Positions 9,879 to 19,001 of a stretch of 64,000 nucleotides of DNA are shown here, piece by piece. Below the pieces are notes generated by a model. It was not told where the DNA came from. It saw only the letters and a list, made by a program, of their open reading frames with translations, and made no database searches. How positions within the stretch are numbered: the stretch's first letter is position 1; every line of letters begins with the position of its first letter. Source of the DNA: CAWBOV01 sp963790525 (GTDB lineage: Bacteria > Actinomycetota > Actinomycetes > Mycobacteriales > Jatrophihabitantaceae). The position numbers and the translations under genes are program-made. The stretch spans positions 1-64,000 of the forward strand of contig CAWBOV010000005.1 in NCBI GenBank assembly GCA_963790525.1, written 5' to 3'.

Positions 9879-10906
9879 TCGGAATCCGTTCCTCGCGCGT
9901 CGGCCAGTGCGCCCAGCCGGCGGCTGATCTCGAAGTAGTCGCTGAACTGCTGGGAGATCGCGTTGATGAGGTAGGTCGCCATCACCCCGCGCGAGCGCCC
10001 CTCGGCGACCGCGTCGGCGCCCTCCATCTCCTGGCCGTAGAGGCGGATCAGGCCCAGCAGCAGGAAGAACTGTACGACGTCCTGGTTGAGCTCCTCCTCC
10101 GTCATCCCGGTCAGCGAGCGGTAGCGGGCCAGGAACGCCTCCGGGTCGGTGACGTACAGGTTCGGCAGCACGGGCATCTGCCGGTAGTAGCCGATGTCCT
10201 CGCGCGGATCGCCGATCCGGCCGAACTCCCAGTCGATGACCTTGGGCCCGACCGCGCCGACGAGGAAGTTGCCCGGCTGGCAGTCACCGTGGACCAGCGT
10301 GAACGGCACCGGCGGGGGCCGGTAGGCGCGCAGCCGGGTGGCGGCATAGCGCAGCGCGGGGCGGCTGTCGGGGCCGGTGCGGCTGTAGTGGTCGAGCAGA
10401 TCGATGAGGCCGTCGATGTAGTTGTCCCAGTCCGTCGGCCGTTCCATCTCGGCGGGGAGGGTGTCCAGCGGCGTGCGGTGGATGTCGACCATGGACTCGA
10501 CGAAGGTGTTGCGCATCTCGGTCAGATCGGACGTCTCCCGGGACAGTTCCTGCAACGGGCGGCCGTCGTAGAAGTCGTTGATGATGCATTTGGTGCCGAA
10601 GTACGACCCGTCGCCGTCGTACCAGAGCGCCAGCGGCACCTGGGCGGGGCCGGTGTCGGCGAGCGCCCGCAGCAGCACCCATTCGCTGTCGCGATCGCTC
10701 ACGAACACGCCCTGGTCGGCAGGCGGGTCGGCCCGGAGCACGACGCGATCCTGGCTGCCGTCGCCCCACCGGACCTCGCCGATCGCCGTGTCGCGGCTGT
10801 ACCCGCCGGTCAGCGCCGTCACCGACAGCACCGTGGCACCGCGCTCGGGCACCACCGCGGTGAGGAACCGCTGCAGCGACTCGGCGTTCAGACCGGGCGC
10901 TGTCAC
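9875..10906 (-). CDS. Phosphotransferase family protein (APH/ACAD10-like kinase fold)
   Basis: This aminoglycoside-phosphotransferase-fold protein has 343 aa. The Brenner-type catalytic loop is LVHGDCQPGNFLV (HGD, with Asp as base, plus the Mg-binding Asn) followed by VIDWEFGRIGDPREDIGYY, the DFG-equivalent IDWE. N-terminal lobe strands carry GGYSRDTAIGEV and DRVVLRADPP. This subgroup is usually unlinked to antibiotic resistance; the eukaryotic ACAD10/11 kinases phosphorylate 4-hydroxy acyl chains. The downstream 152-aa gene overlaps its stop. Start ATG 10906 is preceded by a short gap without an obvious promoter. Substrate unknown. Confidence 0.8.
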   Translation of the reverse strand: MTAPGLNAESLQRFLTAVVPERGATVLSVTALTGGYSRDTAIGEVRWGDGSQDRVVLRADPPADQGVFVSDRDSEWVLLRALADTGPAQVPLALWYDGDGSYFGTKCIINDFYDGRPLQELSRETSDLTEMRNTFVESMVDIHRTPLDTLPAEMERPTDWDNYIDGLIDLLDHYSRTGPDSRPALRYAATRLRAYRPPPVPFTLVHGDCQPGNFLVGAVGPKVIDWEFGRIGDPREDIGYYRQMPVLPNLYVTDPEAFLARYRSLTGMTEEELNQDVVQFFLLLGLIRLYGQEMEGADAVAEGRSRGVMATYLINAISQQFSDYFEISRRLGALADARGTDSE

Positions 10907-11250
10907 GAGCGCACGTCGATCGGATACATGGTCACCGCGGGGATCCTATTGCGTCGGCGACCTGCCGCCTAGCGCCGGCGGGCGCGGTTGCGGGGGTCAT
11001 CCGCCGGAACGGGTGCGCCCCACCGAGCATGCGCGGTACCGTCACCTGCGGGCGGTTCGGACCTCCCGCGACCAGCCGCCCGCGGCTGCGATCCCGATCA
11101 CCCGCCTGCCCTTCTGCAGACCGCGCCGCCCTCCGGGCAAAACAGAGACGCGGGCCCTGCGGCGATCACGTCCGGAACCTCCCCGCCCGGGGCCCGGCCG
11201 CCGGCCCGTCGCGCAGCACGTTCACCTCCCAGAGAGCGGGGCACTCCCGG
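10907..11250. other. Intergenic gap, 344 bp
   Basis: This divergent gap lies between the phosphotransferase (minus) and the 62-aa gene (plus). It is very GC-rich. Short open stretches here lack ribosome sites and have shadow-like Arg/Pro/Ala composition. I see no repeat, RNA gene or clear promoter. Confidence 0.5.
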
Positions 11251-11439
11251 ATGACCGAAGAAGAGTTCGCGGACCTGACGAACCACTATGTGGCGGCGAC
11301 CGAGGCACGGCTGGCCTGGATCAAGTCCGGCCTTCCCGTGACGGCGGACGAGATCGCCACCTACCGCGACCTGGCCGACCGGGAATGGGAACTGGGACTC
11401 GCCTGGGACGCCGAGCTGCTGCGCGCGTTCGAGGAGTAG
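11251..11439 (+). CDS. Small hypothetical protein upstream of LigD-type polymerase
   Basis: This is an acidic helical protein of 62 aa (MTEEEFADLTNHYVAATEAR to ELLRAFEE). ATG 11251 was chosen because the residues from there on look like real protein, while upstream codons are Arg/Pro-rich shadow. Its stop is 5 bases from the start of the polymerase-domain gene, so they probably share a transcript. No known motif, no membrane segment. It could be an accessory factor for the polymerase, but nothing in the sequence proves it. Confidence 0.6.
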   Translation: MTEEEFADLTNHYVAATEARLAWIKSGLPVTADEIATYRDLADREWELGLAWDAELLRAFEE

Positions 11440-11444
11440 CCCCC

Positions 11445-12471
11445 ATGAGCACCGACGAGACCCGCGACGGCGTGACCCTGACCAATCTCGACGCGCCGCT
11501 GTTCGAGGGCGCGGGGGCCACGAAACGCGACCTCGTCGACTACCTCGACGCCGTCGCGGACCGCCTCGTCCCCGTCCTGACCGACCGGCCGCTCTCGGTG
11601 ATCCGGGTACTGCGCGGTCAGCGGCCGTTCATGCAGAAGAACCTTCCCGCCTACACCCCCGACTGGGTGCCGACGGCGAAACTGTGGGCCGAATCGTCAC
11701 GGCGGGAGATCTCCTACGCAGTGTGCAACGACCGCAGAACGCTGCTGTGGTTCGCCAACCAGCGCGCAGTCGAGTACCACGCCACACTCTTCCGCCTGCC
11801 CGAAGTCACCGTCCCCACCCACCTGGTGCTCGACATCGATCCGCCCGAGGGTTCCGGTTTCACCGTCGTCGTGCAGGCCGCCGAGCTGGTCCGTCGCGCG
11901 TTGCTCGAGGCGGGGCTCGACGGGCTCGTCAAGACCAGCGGCGCGAAGGGCGTGCACGTGCTCGTCCCGGTGACGGGCGTCGGCGCGGAAGAGGTTGCTG
12001 CCGCGACCCGCGCGCTCGCCGCCCGCGCCGAACGGCTCGGCCCCGAGCTCGCCACCACCGCGTTCACCCGCGCCGATCGCCAGGGGAAGGTGTTCCTCGA
12101 CTCCACCCGCGCCGGTGGCGCCACCATCGCCGCGGCGTACAGCCCGCGGCTGCGTCCGGGCGTCCCGGTCTCCTACCCCCTGCCCTGGGACGATCTCGCG
12201 TCGATCGTCCCGGCGGATGTCACGCTGCACACCGCTCCCGCGCTGCTCGGCGCCACTGATCCCTGGACCGAGCTGATGCCGCCGGCCTACGCAGCTCGAT
12301 CCGCAGCTGATCGAGGAGGGCAGAGCCATACCGATCGCGCGCGTCCAGGCGATGCACGAAGGGAAACGGCGCGCACGGGCGCGCCAGGCCGCGTCGTCCG
12401 CCGAGTCCCCGGCCGGAGCCGCCGGAGTATTCCCTGCCGAGTCCGAGCCGGAAGCGCACCCCGACCGGTAG
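11445..12471 (+). CDS. ligD: LigD-type primase-polymerase domain protein (stand-alone PolDom)
   Basis: The archaeo-eukaryotic-primase-like polymerase domain of LigD, used in non-homologous end joining to fill or extend broken ends. The metal-binding Asp pair is HLVLDIDPPEG (about residues 130 and 132). It is followed by KTSGAKGVHVLVPV (164-177, nucleotide-binding loop) and the C-terminal block AAAYSPRLRPGVPVSYPLPW. A frame change near 12290 restores the expected tail QLDPQLIEEGRAIPIARVQA and a stop at 12471. No ligase or nuclease domain is fused, so it is a stand-alone polymerase. No ku gene is seen in the window. The basic tail (EGKRRARARQ) may bind DNA. Confidence 0.85.
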
Positions 12472-12522
12472 GCGCGTCCGGGCGACGGCCACACTCGGGC
12501 CCGACGACAAAGGCGGACCGCT

Positions 12523-14400
12523 GTGATCACCCCTTCCGCTGCGACCGGCGATGACCGGTTCGGCATTCAGCACGACTACGTGGGCAACTCCGGCGAGCCC
12601 GCCCGGCTGAGCCCGCGGACGGTCCGGGCACTGCGCGCGGCCATCGGCAGCCCCGACACCGACACCGCCCCCGCGCCGCTCGTGACGCGGCCCGGCGCTC
12701 ACCTGGCGCTCGGCGAGCCGGCCTCCGGCGCATCGTTCGGCGTGCTCCTGGAGGACGGGCAGGAGGTCGGCCTCGATCCGGCGCAACCGGTCACCCTCCC
12801 CCTCGGCTACCACCGCCTGCACACCGACGCCGGTGAGCGCACCCTGATCGTCTCGCCCGGGTCGTGCATCCTGCCCGACCGCCGCGCGTGGGGCTGGACC
12901 GCTCAGCTCTACGCCACCAGGTCCTGGCGATCCTGGGGGATCGGGGACCTCGGCGATCTGGCCACGCTGACGCGGCTGGCCCGCAGCCAGGGCGCCGGCT
13001 TCGTGTTGATCAATCCGCTGCACGCCGGGGGCTCGGCCGTGGCGGACGGGCCGCAGCAGGCGAGCCCGTACTTCCCGTCCACCCGCCGCTTCCTCGACCC
13101 GCTCTACCTGTCGGTGGCCGACGTCGACGGTGCGCAACTGCTGGACGCGGACCTCGACCGCTACGCGACTGCCGGCCGAGCCCTGTCGGAGGAGCCCCGG
13201 ATCGACCGGGACGCCGCCTGGCGGCTGAAACGGGCCGCGCTGCGCGAGGTGTTCGACCGCACCGGGGCCGCCGGCTCGGCCGGGTTGGCCGACTGGCGCC
13301 GCGCCCGGGGTCCCGCCATCGAGCAGTTCGCCGCCTGGTCGGTGCTCACGCAGCGCCACGGACCCAGCTGGCGCGCATGGCCCGACGACGTGCGCCGTCC
13401 CGACGGCTCCGGCGTGCGGGAGCTGAACACCTCTGCGGGCGAGGACCTCGCGTTCGTCGCCTGGTTGCAGTGGCAACTCGAGCTGCAACTGCGGGCTGCG
13501 GGAACGCCGTTGCCGGTGCTCCAGGACCTGCCGGTCGGAGTGGGTCCGGACGGAGCCGACGCCTGGGCCTACCAGGACGTTCTCGCCGACGGCGCGACGG
13601 TCGGGGCGCCGCCTGACCCCTTCAATCTGGCCGGACAGGACTGGGGCCTGCCGCCGTTCGTGCCCTGGCGCCTCCGGGCTGCGCAGTACGAGCCGTTCAT
13701 CGACTGCGTGCGCGCCACGATCGCGCTGGCCGGCGGCCTGCGTATCGACCACGTGATGGGCTTGTTCCGCCTGTGGTGGGTGCCGGCCGGCCTCGATGCC
13801 GCCGAGGGCGGCTACGTCCGGTACCCGGCCGCGGACCTGCTCGACATCGTCGCCCTGGAGAGCCACCGGGCGGGCGCGCCGGTGGTCGGAGAGGATCTCG
13901 GCACGGTGGAACCCGGAGTGCGCGAGGACCTCACGTCCCGCAACGTCCTGTCCTACCGGCTCCTCTGGTTCGAGGCCGATCCGCCCGGCAGGTGGCCGAC
14001 GTCGGCGTTGGCGGCGGTCGGCACGCATGACCTTCCCACCGTTGCCGGGCTCTGGTCCGGGGCCGATCTGGCCGATCAGCGCGCGGCCGGCGTCGAGGCC
14101 GACGAGCAGGCCACCGTCCGCCTGCGGCGCCTGCTCACCGACGACGCCGGAGTTCCCGACTCCGCCGATGCAGGCACCGCGGTCGACGGTGCGTACCGGC
14201 TGCTGGCGCGGGCACCGAGCCTGCTGCTCGCTGCCAGTCTGGACGACGCCGTCGCGCACACCACCCGGCCGAACCTGCCAGGCACCGTCAACGACAGGAA
14301 CTGGAGCACCCCCCTGCCGCTCGTCCTCGAGGACCTGCCAGACCATCCGGGCGTGCGGCACCTTGCCGAGATCCTGGGGGACGCGGTCGGCGACCGGTAA
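12523..14400 (+). CDS. malQ: 4-alpha-glucanotransferase (GH77, amylomaltase)
   Basis: This intact 625-aa GH77 enzyme transfers maltooligosaccharide units during glycogen and maltodextrin metabolism in the cytoplasm. Catalytic residues are visible: nucleophile Asp409 in GLRIDHVMGLFRLWW, acid/base Glu457 in VVGEDLGTVEP and Asp503 in GTHDLPTVAG. An N-terminal region (1-120) precedes the barrel, as in long actinobacterial MalQ. No other glycogen gene is adjacent, so it stands alone, 51 bases after the LigD-type gene. GTG 12523 is used. The frame is clean over the whole length, unlike many neighbours. Confidence 0.92.
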   Translation: MITPSAATGDDRFGIQHDYVGNSGEPARLSPRTVRALRAAIGSPDTDTAPAPLVTRPGAHLALGEPASGASFGVLLEDGQEVGLDPAQPVTLPLGYHRLHTDAGERTLIVSPGSCILPDRRAWGWTAQLYATRSWRSWGIGDLGDLATLTRLARSQGAGFVLINPLHAGGSAVADGPQQASPYFPSTRRFLDPLYLSVADVDGAQLLDADLDRYATAGRALSEEPRIDRDAAWRLKRAALREVFDRTGAAGSAGLADWRRARGPAIEQFAAWSVLTQRHGPSWRAWPDDVRRPDGSGVRELNTSAGEDLAFVAWLQWQLELQLRAAGTPLPVLQDLPVGVGPDGADAWAYQDVLADGATVGAPPDPFNLAGQDWGLPPFVPWRLRAAQYEPFIDCVRATIALAGGLRIDHVMGLFRLWWVPAGLDAAEGGYVRYPAADLLDIVALESHRAGAPVVGEDLGTVEPGVREDLTSRNVLSYRLLWFEADPPGRWPTSALAAVGTHDLPTVAGLWSGADLADQRAAGVEADEQATVRLRRLLTDDAGVPDSADAGTAVDGAYRLLARAPSLLLAASLDDAVAHTTRPNLPGTVNDRNWSTPLPLVLEDLPDHPGVRHLAEILGDAVGDR

Positions 14401-14448
14401 CGGCCTTCGGGGTAATGGCAGTGCCTCCCTGGCATCGGCCGGGTCGCC

Positions 14449-14454
14449 TACCGT
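14449..14454 (+). promoter_or_regulatory. -10 element of a probable leaderless promoter (XRE gene)
   Basis: TACCGT fits the TANNNT actinobacterial -10 and ends 6 bases before ATG 14461, the spacing of leaderless transcripts. There is no Shine-Dalgarno sequence in the six bases between. Confidence 0.45.
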
Positions 14455-14460
14455 GGAGTC

Positions 14461-15333
14461 ATGGACAACCGAGCAGAGATCCGGGAGTTTCTCGCTTCCC
14501 GGCGGGCGCGGATCACCCCCGACCAGGCCGGGCTGCCCGCCTACGGCGGCAATCGCCGGGTCGCCGGGCTGCGACGGGAGGAGGTCGCGCTCCTCGCCGG
14601 CGTCAGCGTCGACTACTACGTCCGGATGGAACGCGGCACCCTCGCCGGAGCGTCGGATGCCGTCCTCGACGGGGTCGCCCGCGCGCTGCAGCTCGACGAG
14701 GCCGAGCGCGACCACCTCTTCGACCTGGCCCGCGCCTCCCAGCCCGTGCCCGCACGGCAGCGCCGCGTCCGGAACGTGGGCGTGACCCCGAGCGTGCAGC
14801 AGGTGCTCGACGCGATCACCGACGCCCCGGCGTGGGTCCGCAACGCGCGCCACGACATGCTCGGCGCCAACCGCATGGCCCGCGCGCTGTACGCGCCGCT
14901 GCTCGCCGATCCCCGCCGCCCGGCGAACACCGCCCGCTTCGTCTACCTCGACCCGGCGTCGCACTCCTTCTTCGGCGACTGGGAACGCAGCGCCGACGAC
15001 ATCGCCGCGATGCTGCGCTCCGAGGCCGGGCGCAACCCCTACGACAAGCAGCTCGTCGAACTCATCGGCGAACTGTCCACCCGCAGCGAGGACTTCCGTA
15101 CCCGGTGGGCCGCGCACAACGTCCGGTTCCACCGGGCGGGGAACAAGAAACTCCACCATCCCGTCGTCGGCGATCTCGACCTGAACTTCGAGGCCATGGA
15201 GCTGCCGTCCCAGCCGGGGCTGACCATGCTCGTCTACACCGCACCCCAGGGCAGCTCCACCGCGGACAGCCTGACGCTGCTGGCCAGCTGGGCGGCGACC
15301 GCCGACCAGGCCGGCGAACTCGCCCTGCACTGA
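14461..15333 (+). CDS. XRE-family regulator with MmyB-like ligand domain
   Basis: A 290-aa regulator. The N-terminal helix-turn-helix (GLRREEVALLAGVSVDYYVR, residues about 40-60) is characteristic of MmyB/MLTR-like proteins, followed by LDEAERDHLFDLARA and a C-terminal PAS-like ligand domain (about 105-280) with VRNARHDMLGANRMARALY and VGDLDLNFEAMELPSQPGL. These regulators bind small ligands such as fatty acids in solved homologues, and often sit beside the short-chain dehydrogenase or aldo/keto reductase they control. The aldo/keto reductase gene starts 100 bases downstream on the same strand, so I infer it as the target. Confidence 0.88.
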   Translation: MDNRAEIREFLASRRARITPDQAGLPAYGGNRRVAGLRREEVALLAGVSVDYYVRMERGTLAGASDAVLDGVARALQLDEAERDHLFDLARASQPVPARQRRVRNVGVTPSVQQVLDAITDAPAWVRNARHDMLGANRMARALYAPLLADPRRPANTARFVYLDPASHSFFGDWERSADDIAAMLRSEAGRNPYDKQLVELIGELSTRSEDFRTRWAAHNVRFHRAGNKKLHHPVVGDLDLNFEAMELPSQPGLTMLVYTAPQGSSTADSLTLLASWAATADQAGELALH

Positions 15334-15433
15334 ACGTCGCCTCATCCGGGCTCGGCGCCACCACCGCGTCGCCCGGTCGCCTGCGGGTCGATCCCGCAAC
15401 CAACCCGCTCGTCACCTACGCAAGGAGTCACGC

Positions 15434-16414
15434 ATGAAGTACACCCGTCTCGGCTCGTCAGGCCTGAAGGTCAGCCGCATCGCGCTCGGCTGCATGAGCT
15501 TCGGAGATCCCGCCAAGCGCCTCGACTGGTCCCTCGACGACGACGCGGCCGAACCGATCTTCCGGCAGGCCGTCGAACTCGGCATCACCTTCTGGGACAC
15601 GGCCAACATCTACGGCCTCGGCACGTCGGAGGAGATCGTCGGCCGGGCGCTGCGCCGGTACACCAGCCGTGACGACATCGTCCTGGCGACGAAGCTGTTC
15701 ATGCCGATGCACGACGGCCCCGGCGGTTCGGGCCTGTCGCGCAAGGCGGTCATGGAACAGATCGACGCGTCGCTACGGCGCCTGGACGTCGACTACGTCG
15801 ACCTGTACCAGATCCACCGCTTCGACCCGAACACCCCGGTCGAGGAGACGATGGAGGCCCTGCACGACGTCGTCAAGGCCGGCAAGGTCCGCTACCTCGG
15901 CGCATCGTCGATGTGGGCCTGGCGCTTCGCCGCGATGCAGCATGCCGCGCGGACGCACGGCTGGACGCCGTTCATCTCGATGCAGGACCAGTACAGCCTG
16001 GTCAGCCGCGAGGAGGAGCGGGAGATGTTCGGCCTGCTCGCAGCCGAGGGCGTCGGCAGCATCCCGTGGAGCCCCCTCGCCGCCGGTCTGGTCGCGCGGC
16101 CGTGGGGCGAACGCAGCACCACGCGCGCAGCGGGCAACCCCACCACCGACCCGGCCGGCCGCCCCCTGTTCCTGGAGTCGGACAAGGCGATCGTCGACGC
16201 GGTCGAGCGGATCGCCGGCGAGCGCGAGGTGTCCATGGCACAGGTGGCGATGGCGTGGGTGCTCAGGAACCCCGTCGTCGACGCGCCCATCATCGGCGCC
16301 ACCAAGCCGCATCACCTCAGCGACGCGGTCGCCGCCCTGGACGTCGAACTCACCGACGAGGACGTCACCGCGCTGGAGCAGCCCTACGCCCCGCGCCTGC
16401 CGACGTACTTCTGA
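15434..16414 (+). CDS. Aldo/keto reductase
   Basis: This 326-aa NADPH-dependent (beta/alpha)8 oxidoreductase of the AKR family has the catalytic tetrad in place: Asp55 and Tyr60 in ITFWDTANIYGLG, Lys87 in VLATKLFMP and His128 in LYQIHRFDP. It resembles the YajO/AKR11-14 type in length and C-terminal cofactor block (PIIGATKPHHLSDAVAAL). A Shine-Dalgarno (CAAGGAG) precedes ATG 15434. It follows the MmyB-like regulator gene and is probably regulated by it. Substrate (a small aldehyde or ketone) is not given by the sequence. Confidence 0.92.
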   Translation: MKYTRLGSSGLKVSRIALGCMSFGDPAKRLDWSLDDDAAEPIFRQAVELGITFWDTANIYGLGTSEEIVGRALRRYTSRDDIVLATKLFMPMHDGPGGSGLSRKAVMEQIDASLRRLDVDYVDLYQIHRFDPNTPVEETMEALHDVVKAGKVRYLGASSMWAWRFAAMQHAARTHGWTPFISMQDQYSLVSREEEREMFGLLAAEGVGSIPWSPLAAGLVARPWGERSTTRAAGNPTTDPAGRPLFLESDKAIVDAVERIAGEREVSMAQVAMAWVLRNPVVDAPIIGATKPHHLSDAVAALDVELTDEDVTALEQPYAPRLPTYF

Positions 16415-16442
16415 GCCCGGCCGGCCCCGGGAAGTGACCCGG

Positions 16443-17222
16443 TCAGCCGCGACCGTGGTGGACGGACACGACCGCCCGCATCGCGCGGGACGGCTCGTAG
16501 GGCGTCCACCGGCGGGGGTCCGTGCCGAGCCGGTGGGCGATCACGTGCAGGACCGCCGGGTTGTGACCGAAGCCCAGGTGACTGCTCCGGACACCGAGGT
16601 TCTGGCGCCGCGGTCCCGCCGGAACCAGGCAGGATCGCCAGGCGGCGATCGGGTCGGACTTAGCATGGATGGCGGTGACGGGCACGCGCAACGGTCCCGG
16701 CTGGTCCCACGACCGGGGCGTGAACGGCGGCAGGAACCGCGTCCGCGCCGGTGAGTCGGCCAGGCGTGACGTGACCCGGCTGCCGGTCCATCTCATCCTC
16801 GCCGGTGTACCGAGGGTGATGACCTGGCGCACGCTCGCCGGATTGCCCCGCGCGAGCTGGTAGGCGTACTGGCCCCCCAAGCTCCAGCCGATGATGCTGA
16901 CGGGCTGCCCGGACCGGTCCGCGAGGTCACGCACCGTCCGCTGGAGTGCCGCGACGTTGCCGATCGTGGGTCCCCGGTTGGTCCCCTGCCGCCACCCGTG
17001 CACGTCGTAGCCCAGAAACGCCAGCCAGCGGCGCAGCGGCAGCGTGCTGGCATCGCCCGCGAGCCAGCCGGGCAGCACCAGCACGCTGTGCCCGTCGCCC
17101 CTCGGCTCCGCGGCCAGCAGCGGGCTCGCGAGCACCGACGCCGCCAGTTCGGATGCCGAGCGGGTGGCGTCCATCCACACCTGCAGCGGCCGGCGGACCG
17201 ACCCGAGCACACGACCCGTCAT
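16443..17222 (-). CDS. Alpha/beta hydrolase (lipase/esterase-like)
   Basis: An alpha/beta hydrolase of 259 aa if ATG 17222 is used. The upstream 51 codons of the same frame are Arg-rich and overlap the terminator region, so the shorter start is preferred. The nucleophile elbow is IIGWSLGGQYAYQLA (Ser in G-W-S-L-G), the oxyanion loop SVLVLPGWLAGD, acid region AIHAKSDPIAAW and a late His in VRSSHLGFGHNP. A Gly-Trp-Arg pocket loop (DVHGWRQGTNRGPT) resembles PGAP1/triacylglycerol lipase-like cytosolic hydrolases. No signal peptide. Convergent with the aldo/keto reductase, 28 bases apart. Confidence 0.8.
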   Translation of the reverse strand: MTGRVLGSVRRPLQVWMDATRSASELAASVLASPLLAAEPRGDGHSVLVLPGWLAGDASTLPLRRWLAFLGYDVHGWRQGTNRGPTIGNVAALQRTVRDLADRSGQPVSIIGWSLGGQYAYQLARGNPASVRQVITLGTPARMRWTGSRVTSRLADSPARTRFLPPFTPRSWDQPGPLRVPVTAIHAKSDPIAAWRSCLVPAGPRRQNLGVRSSHLGFGHNPAVLHVIAHRLGTDPRRWTPYEPSRAMRAVVSVHHGRG

Positions 17223-17316
17223 ACGACACCCCCCACCGGGTGACGCTGCTGTACGCCACTGCCTGAGGACCACGGTACCCAATCGCCCTGCGGGAACCGT
17301 CGGCCGCGAGCAGCGA

Positions 17317-17352
17317 CGATGCCTCGATGCCGTGGTTCGCATCGAGGCATCG
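17317..17352 (-). terminator. Strong hairpin terminator after the ScyD-like gene
   Basis: Perfect 14-bp stem, CGATGCCTCGATGC at 17317-17330 and its exact complement at 17339-17352, with an 8-base loop. It lies between the 3' end of the ScyD-like gene and the 5' end of the hydrolase gene, both minus strand. There is no U-run, as is common in actinobacteria. Confidence 0.65.
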
Positions 17353-17438
17353 CTGCCCGCCCCCCGATTCGGCACACCCGGGCCGGGCTGCCCGGGTTGT
17401 CGTCTGCGTTCGATCGCCGGAGGCTTACCGCCTGAGGC

Positions 17439-18566
17439 TCATCGCCCCAGTTCGACGATCGTTCCGGGCCCGCTTCCCCCGGCGGCCGCCGGTGCGGTGG
17501 ACGCGTACAGGTGCCCGTTGGCGAACTCGACACCGACGACCCCTGGCAGCGTGGCCACGACGGACCGCCCGTGCAGCGACAGTTCGGTGATCTGCCCGCT
17601 GCCGAGTTCGGCGACGAAGATGTGGCCGCGGCCGTCGTAGGCGAGGTTCGTCGCGTTGTTGAACCCGGTCGCCAGGCGCACCAGCCGGCCGCCGTAGCCG
17701 ATGGCGTAGACACTGCCCGTCGCCACGGGAGTGGGGTCACCGCCAGGCCCGGACGCCAGCGTGGTGGTGAGCAGCGTTCCGAGCGGCCCGAGCTCCACAT
17801 CGGTCGGGACCGCCTCGAACTTGTAGGTCAGGCCGACCGTGCAGGCAGCGAGCCCGTTGGCCTTGGCCAGTCCGGCCGTGATCTTCACCGGCGCCGGCGG
17901 GAGCACGGCGATGGTCGACACATGCCCGTACCGGTCGACGCGGACGATGTCGTTGCCGCCCGCGTCGGCGACCGCCCAGGCGCCGTGGCCCAGCGCGACG
18001 ACCGCGTAGGGGTGGGAGTCGACCATGCCGGTGTAGCTGGCCGGGGCACCGAGCTTGGCGAAGGCCGCCTGGACACAGGCACTCGGGTGGTCGATGCCGT
18101 AGTGGGTCCTGCCGTCCGGGTTGTGCGCGGCCTCGTAGGCGGACAGGTTCGCCAGCACCTTCGTCTTTCCGCTCGGAAGAAGCAAGGACAGGCGAGTGAA
18201 GGAGTGGTCGGCATTGGTCTCGGTGAATGCCACGACGCCCGTCCGGGAATCGACACCGACTCCGGCGATGTCCGGGGTCGCTTCACCGCTGCCGGCGGGA
18301 TCCGGGCTGTGGACCAATGGCGCGGCGCGCCCCACCCGGTACAGATTCGCGGTGAAGCTGTCGGCGACATAGATCCGTTTGCCCGCCACTGCGAACTGCA
18401 AAGGCCCGACGTAGGCGGATGAAATGACCTTGGTCACCTTCAACGTGGAGGGGGCCGGCGGAGTGGCGCCCGCCGGCCCTCCGGATGCGACTCCCAGCGC
18501 CAGAGCGGCGATGGTGCTGGTGACGGCCGCGGCTCCTACTGTGGCGCGACGCCTGGTATTGCTCAT
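17439..18566 (-). CDS. ScyD/ScyE-like secreted beta-propeller protein
   Basis: This 375-aa exported protein has a basic start MSNTRRRATVGAAAV, a hydrophobic core and an AGATPPAP cleavage region. NHL/propeller-like strands follow: PLQFAVAGKRIYVADSF, GHGAWAVADAGGNDIVRVDR and NLAYDGRGHIFVAELGSGQI. The ScyD/ScyE name comes from cyanobacterial scytonemin clusters, but homologues are widespread secreted propellers of unknown role. ATG 18566 is chosen over an upstream Met 11 codons earlier because it starts a proper signal peptide. A strong hairpin follows the gene. No enzyme residues are recognisable. Confidence 0.8.
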   Translation of the reverse strand: MSNTRRRATVGAAAVTSTIAALALGVASGGPAGATPPAPSTLKVTKVISSAYVGPLQFAVAGKRIYVADSFTANLYRVGRAAPLVHSPDPAGSGEATPDIAGVGVDSRTGVVAFTETNADHSFTRLSLLLPSGKTKVLANLSAYEAAHNPDGRTHYGIDHPSACVQAAFAKLGAPASYTGMVDSHPYAVVALGHGAWAVADAGGNDIVRVDRYGHVSTIAVLPPAPVKITAGLAKANGLAACTVGLTYKFEAVPTDVELGPLGTLLTTTLASGPGGDPTPVATGSVYAIGYGGRLVRLATGFNNATNLAYDGRGHIFVAELGSGQITELSLHGRSVVATLPGVVGVEFANGHLYASTAPAAAGGSGPGTIVELGR

Positions 18567-19001
18567 GAAAACCCCCCGGGATCTCGGTCTGATCAGCACG
18601 ACAGTGGCACGACTTCCACGTCAGGTAAAGAGTTTCCTGAGAATTCGCGGAATGCAATTCGCGATCAATCCATACGTCCCTAAAATCGAGTTACCTGGTA
18701 TCGAGTTACTTGATGACTAAACGCAGGCGTTACCACCGAGGTGGCCGTCTTCCGGCGCGGTCAGGAGGAATTGATCCACGACGAACAGTGCGCTGACAAT
18801 GCCACGTAACCGCTTGTTCACATATACAAATAGAAATTGTATGCGGCTTGATTGCACGTGATGAAGGGCTTCCCGAGCCCGCTCGGAAGTCATCACTGCG
18901 CCGGGCGTCCACGGCCGATCCAGGTCCCGCGTCGGGCTGCGGCTGGGTGCTCCGACCCGCGACCGGCACGGGTCCGATGGACACGGCTGTGCGGCCGGGC
19001 G
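18567..19001. other. Divergent promoter region with direct repeat, 435 bp
   Basis: This gap is more AT-rich than its surroundings and lies between the ScyD-like gene (minus) and the MFS gene (plus). It contains a direct repeat ATCGAGTTAC at 18685-18694 and 18700-18709 (15-bp period), a possible operator or UP-like element. No convincing gene: the open frames here are short and lack ribosome sites. Confidence 0.4.

Noticed and set aside
12220..15399. A 1059-codon open frame on the minus strand
   Set aside because: It lies opposite the intact MalQ and XRE genes, has Arg/Gly/Val-rich shadow composition and no family blocks. High GC3 makes antisense frames stay open.
18424..18720. Plus-strand frame of 98 codons upstream of the MFS gene
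   Set aside because: Opposite the ScyD signal peptide; the tail is only the AT-rich promoter region. No ribosome site.
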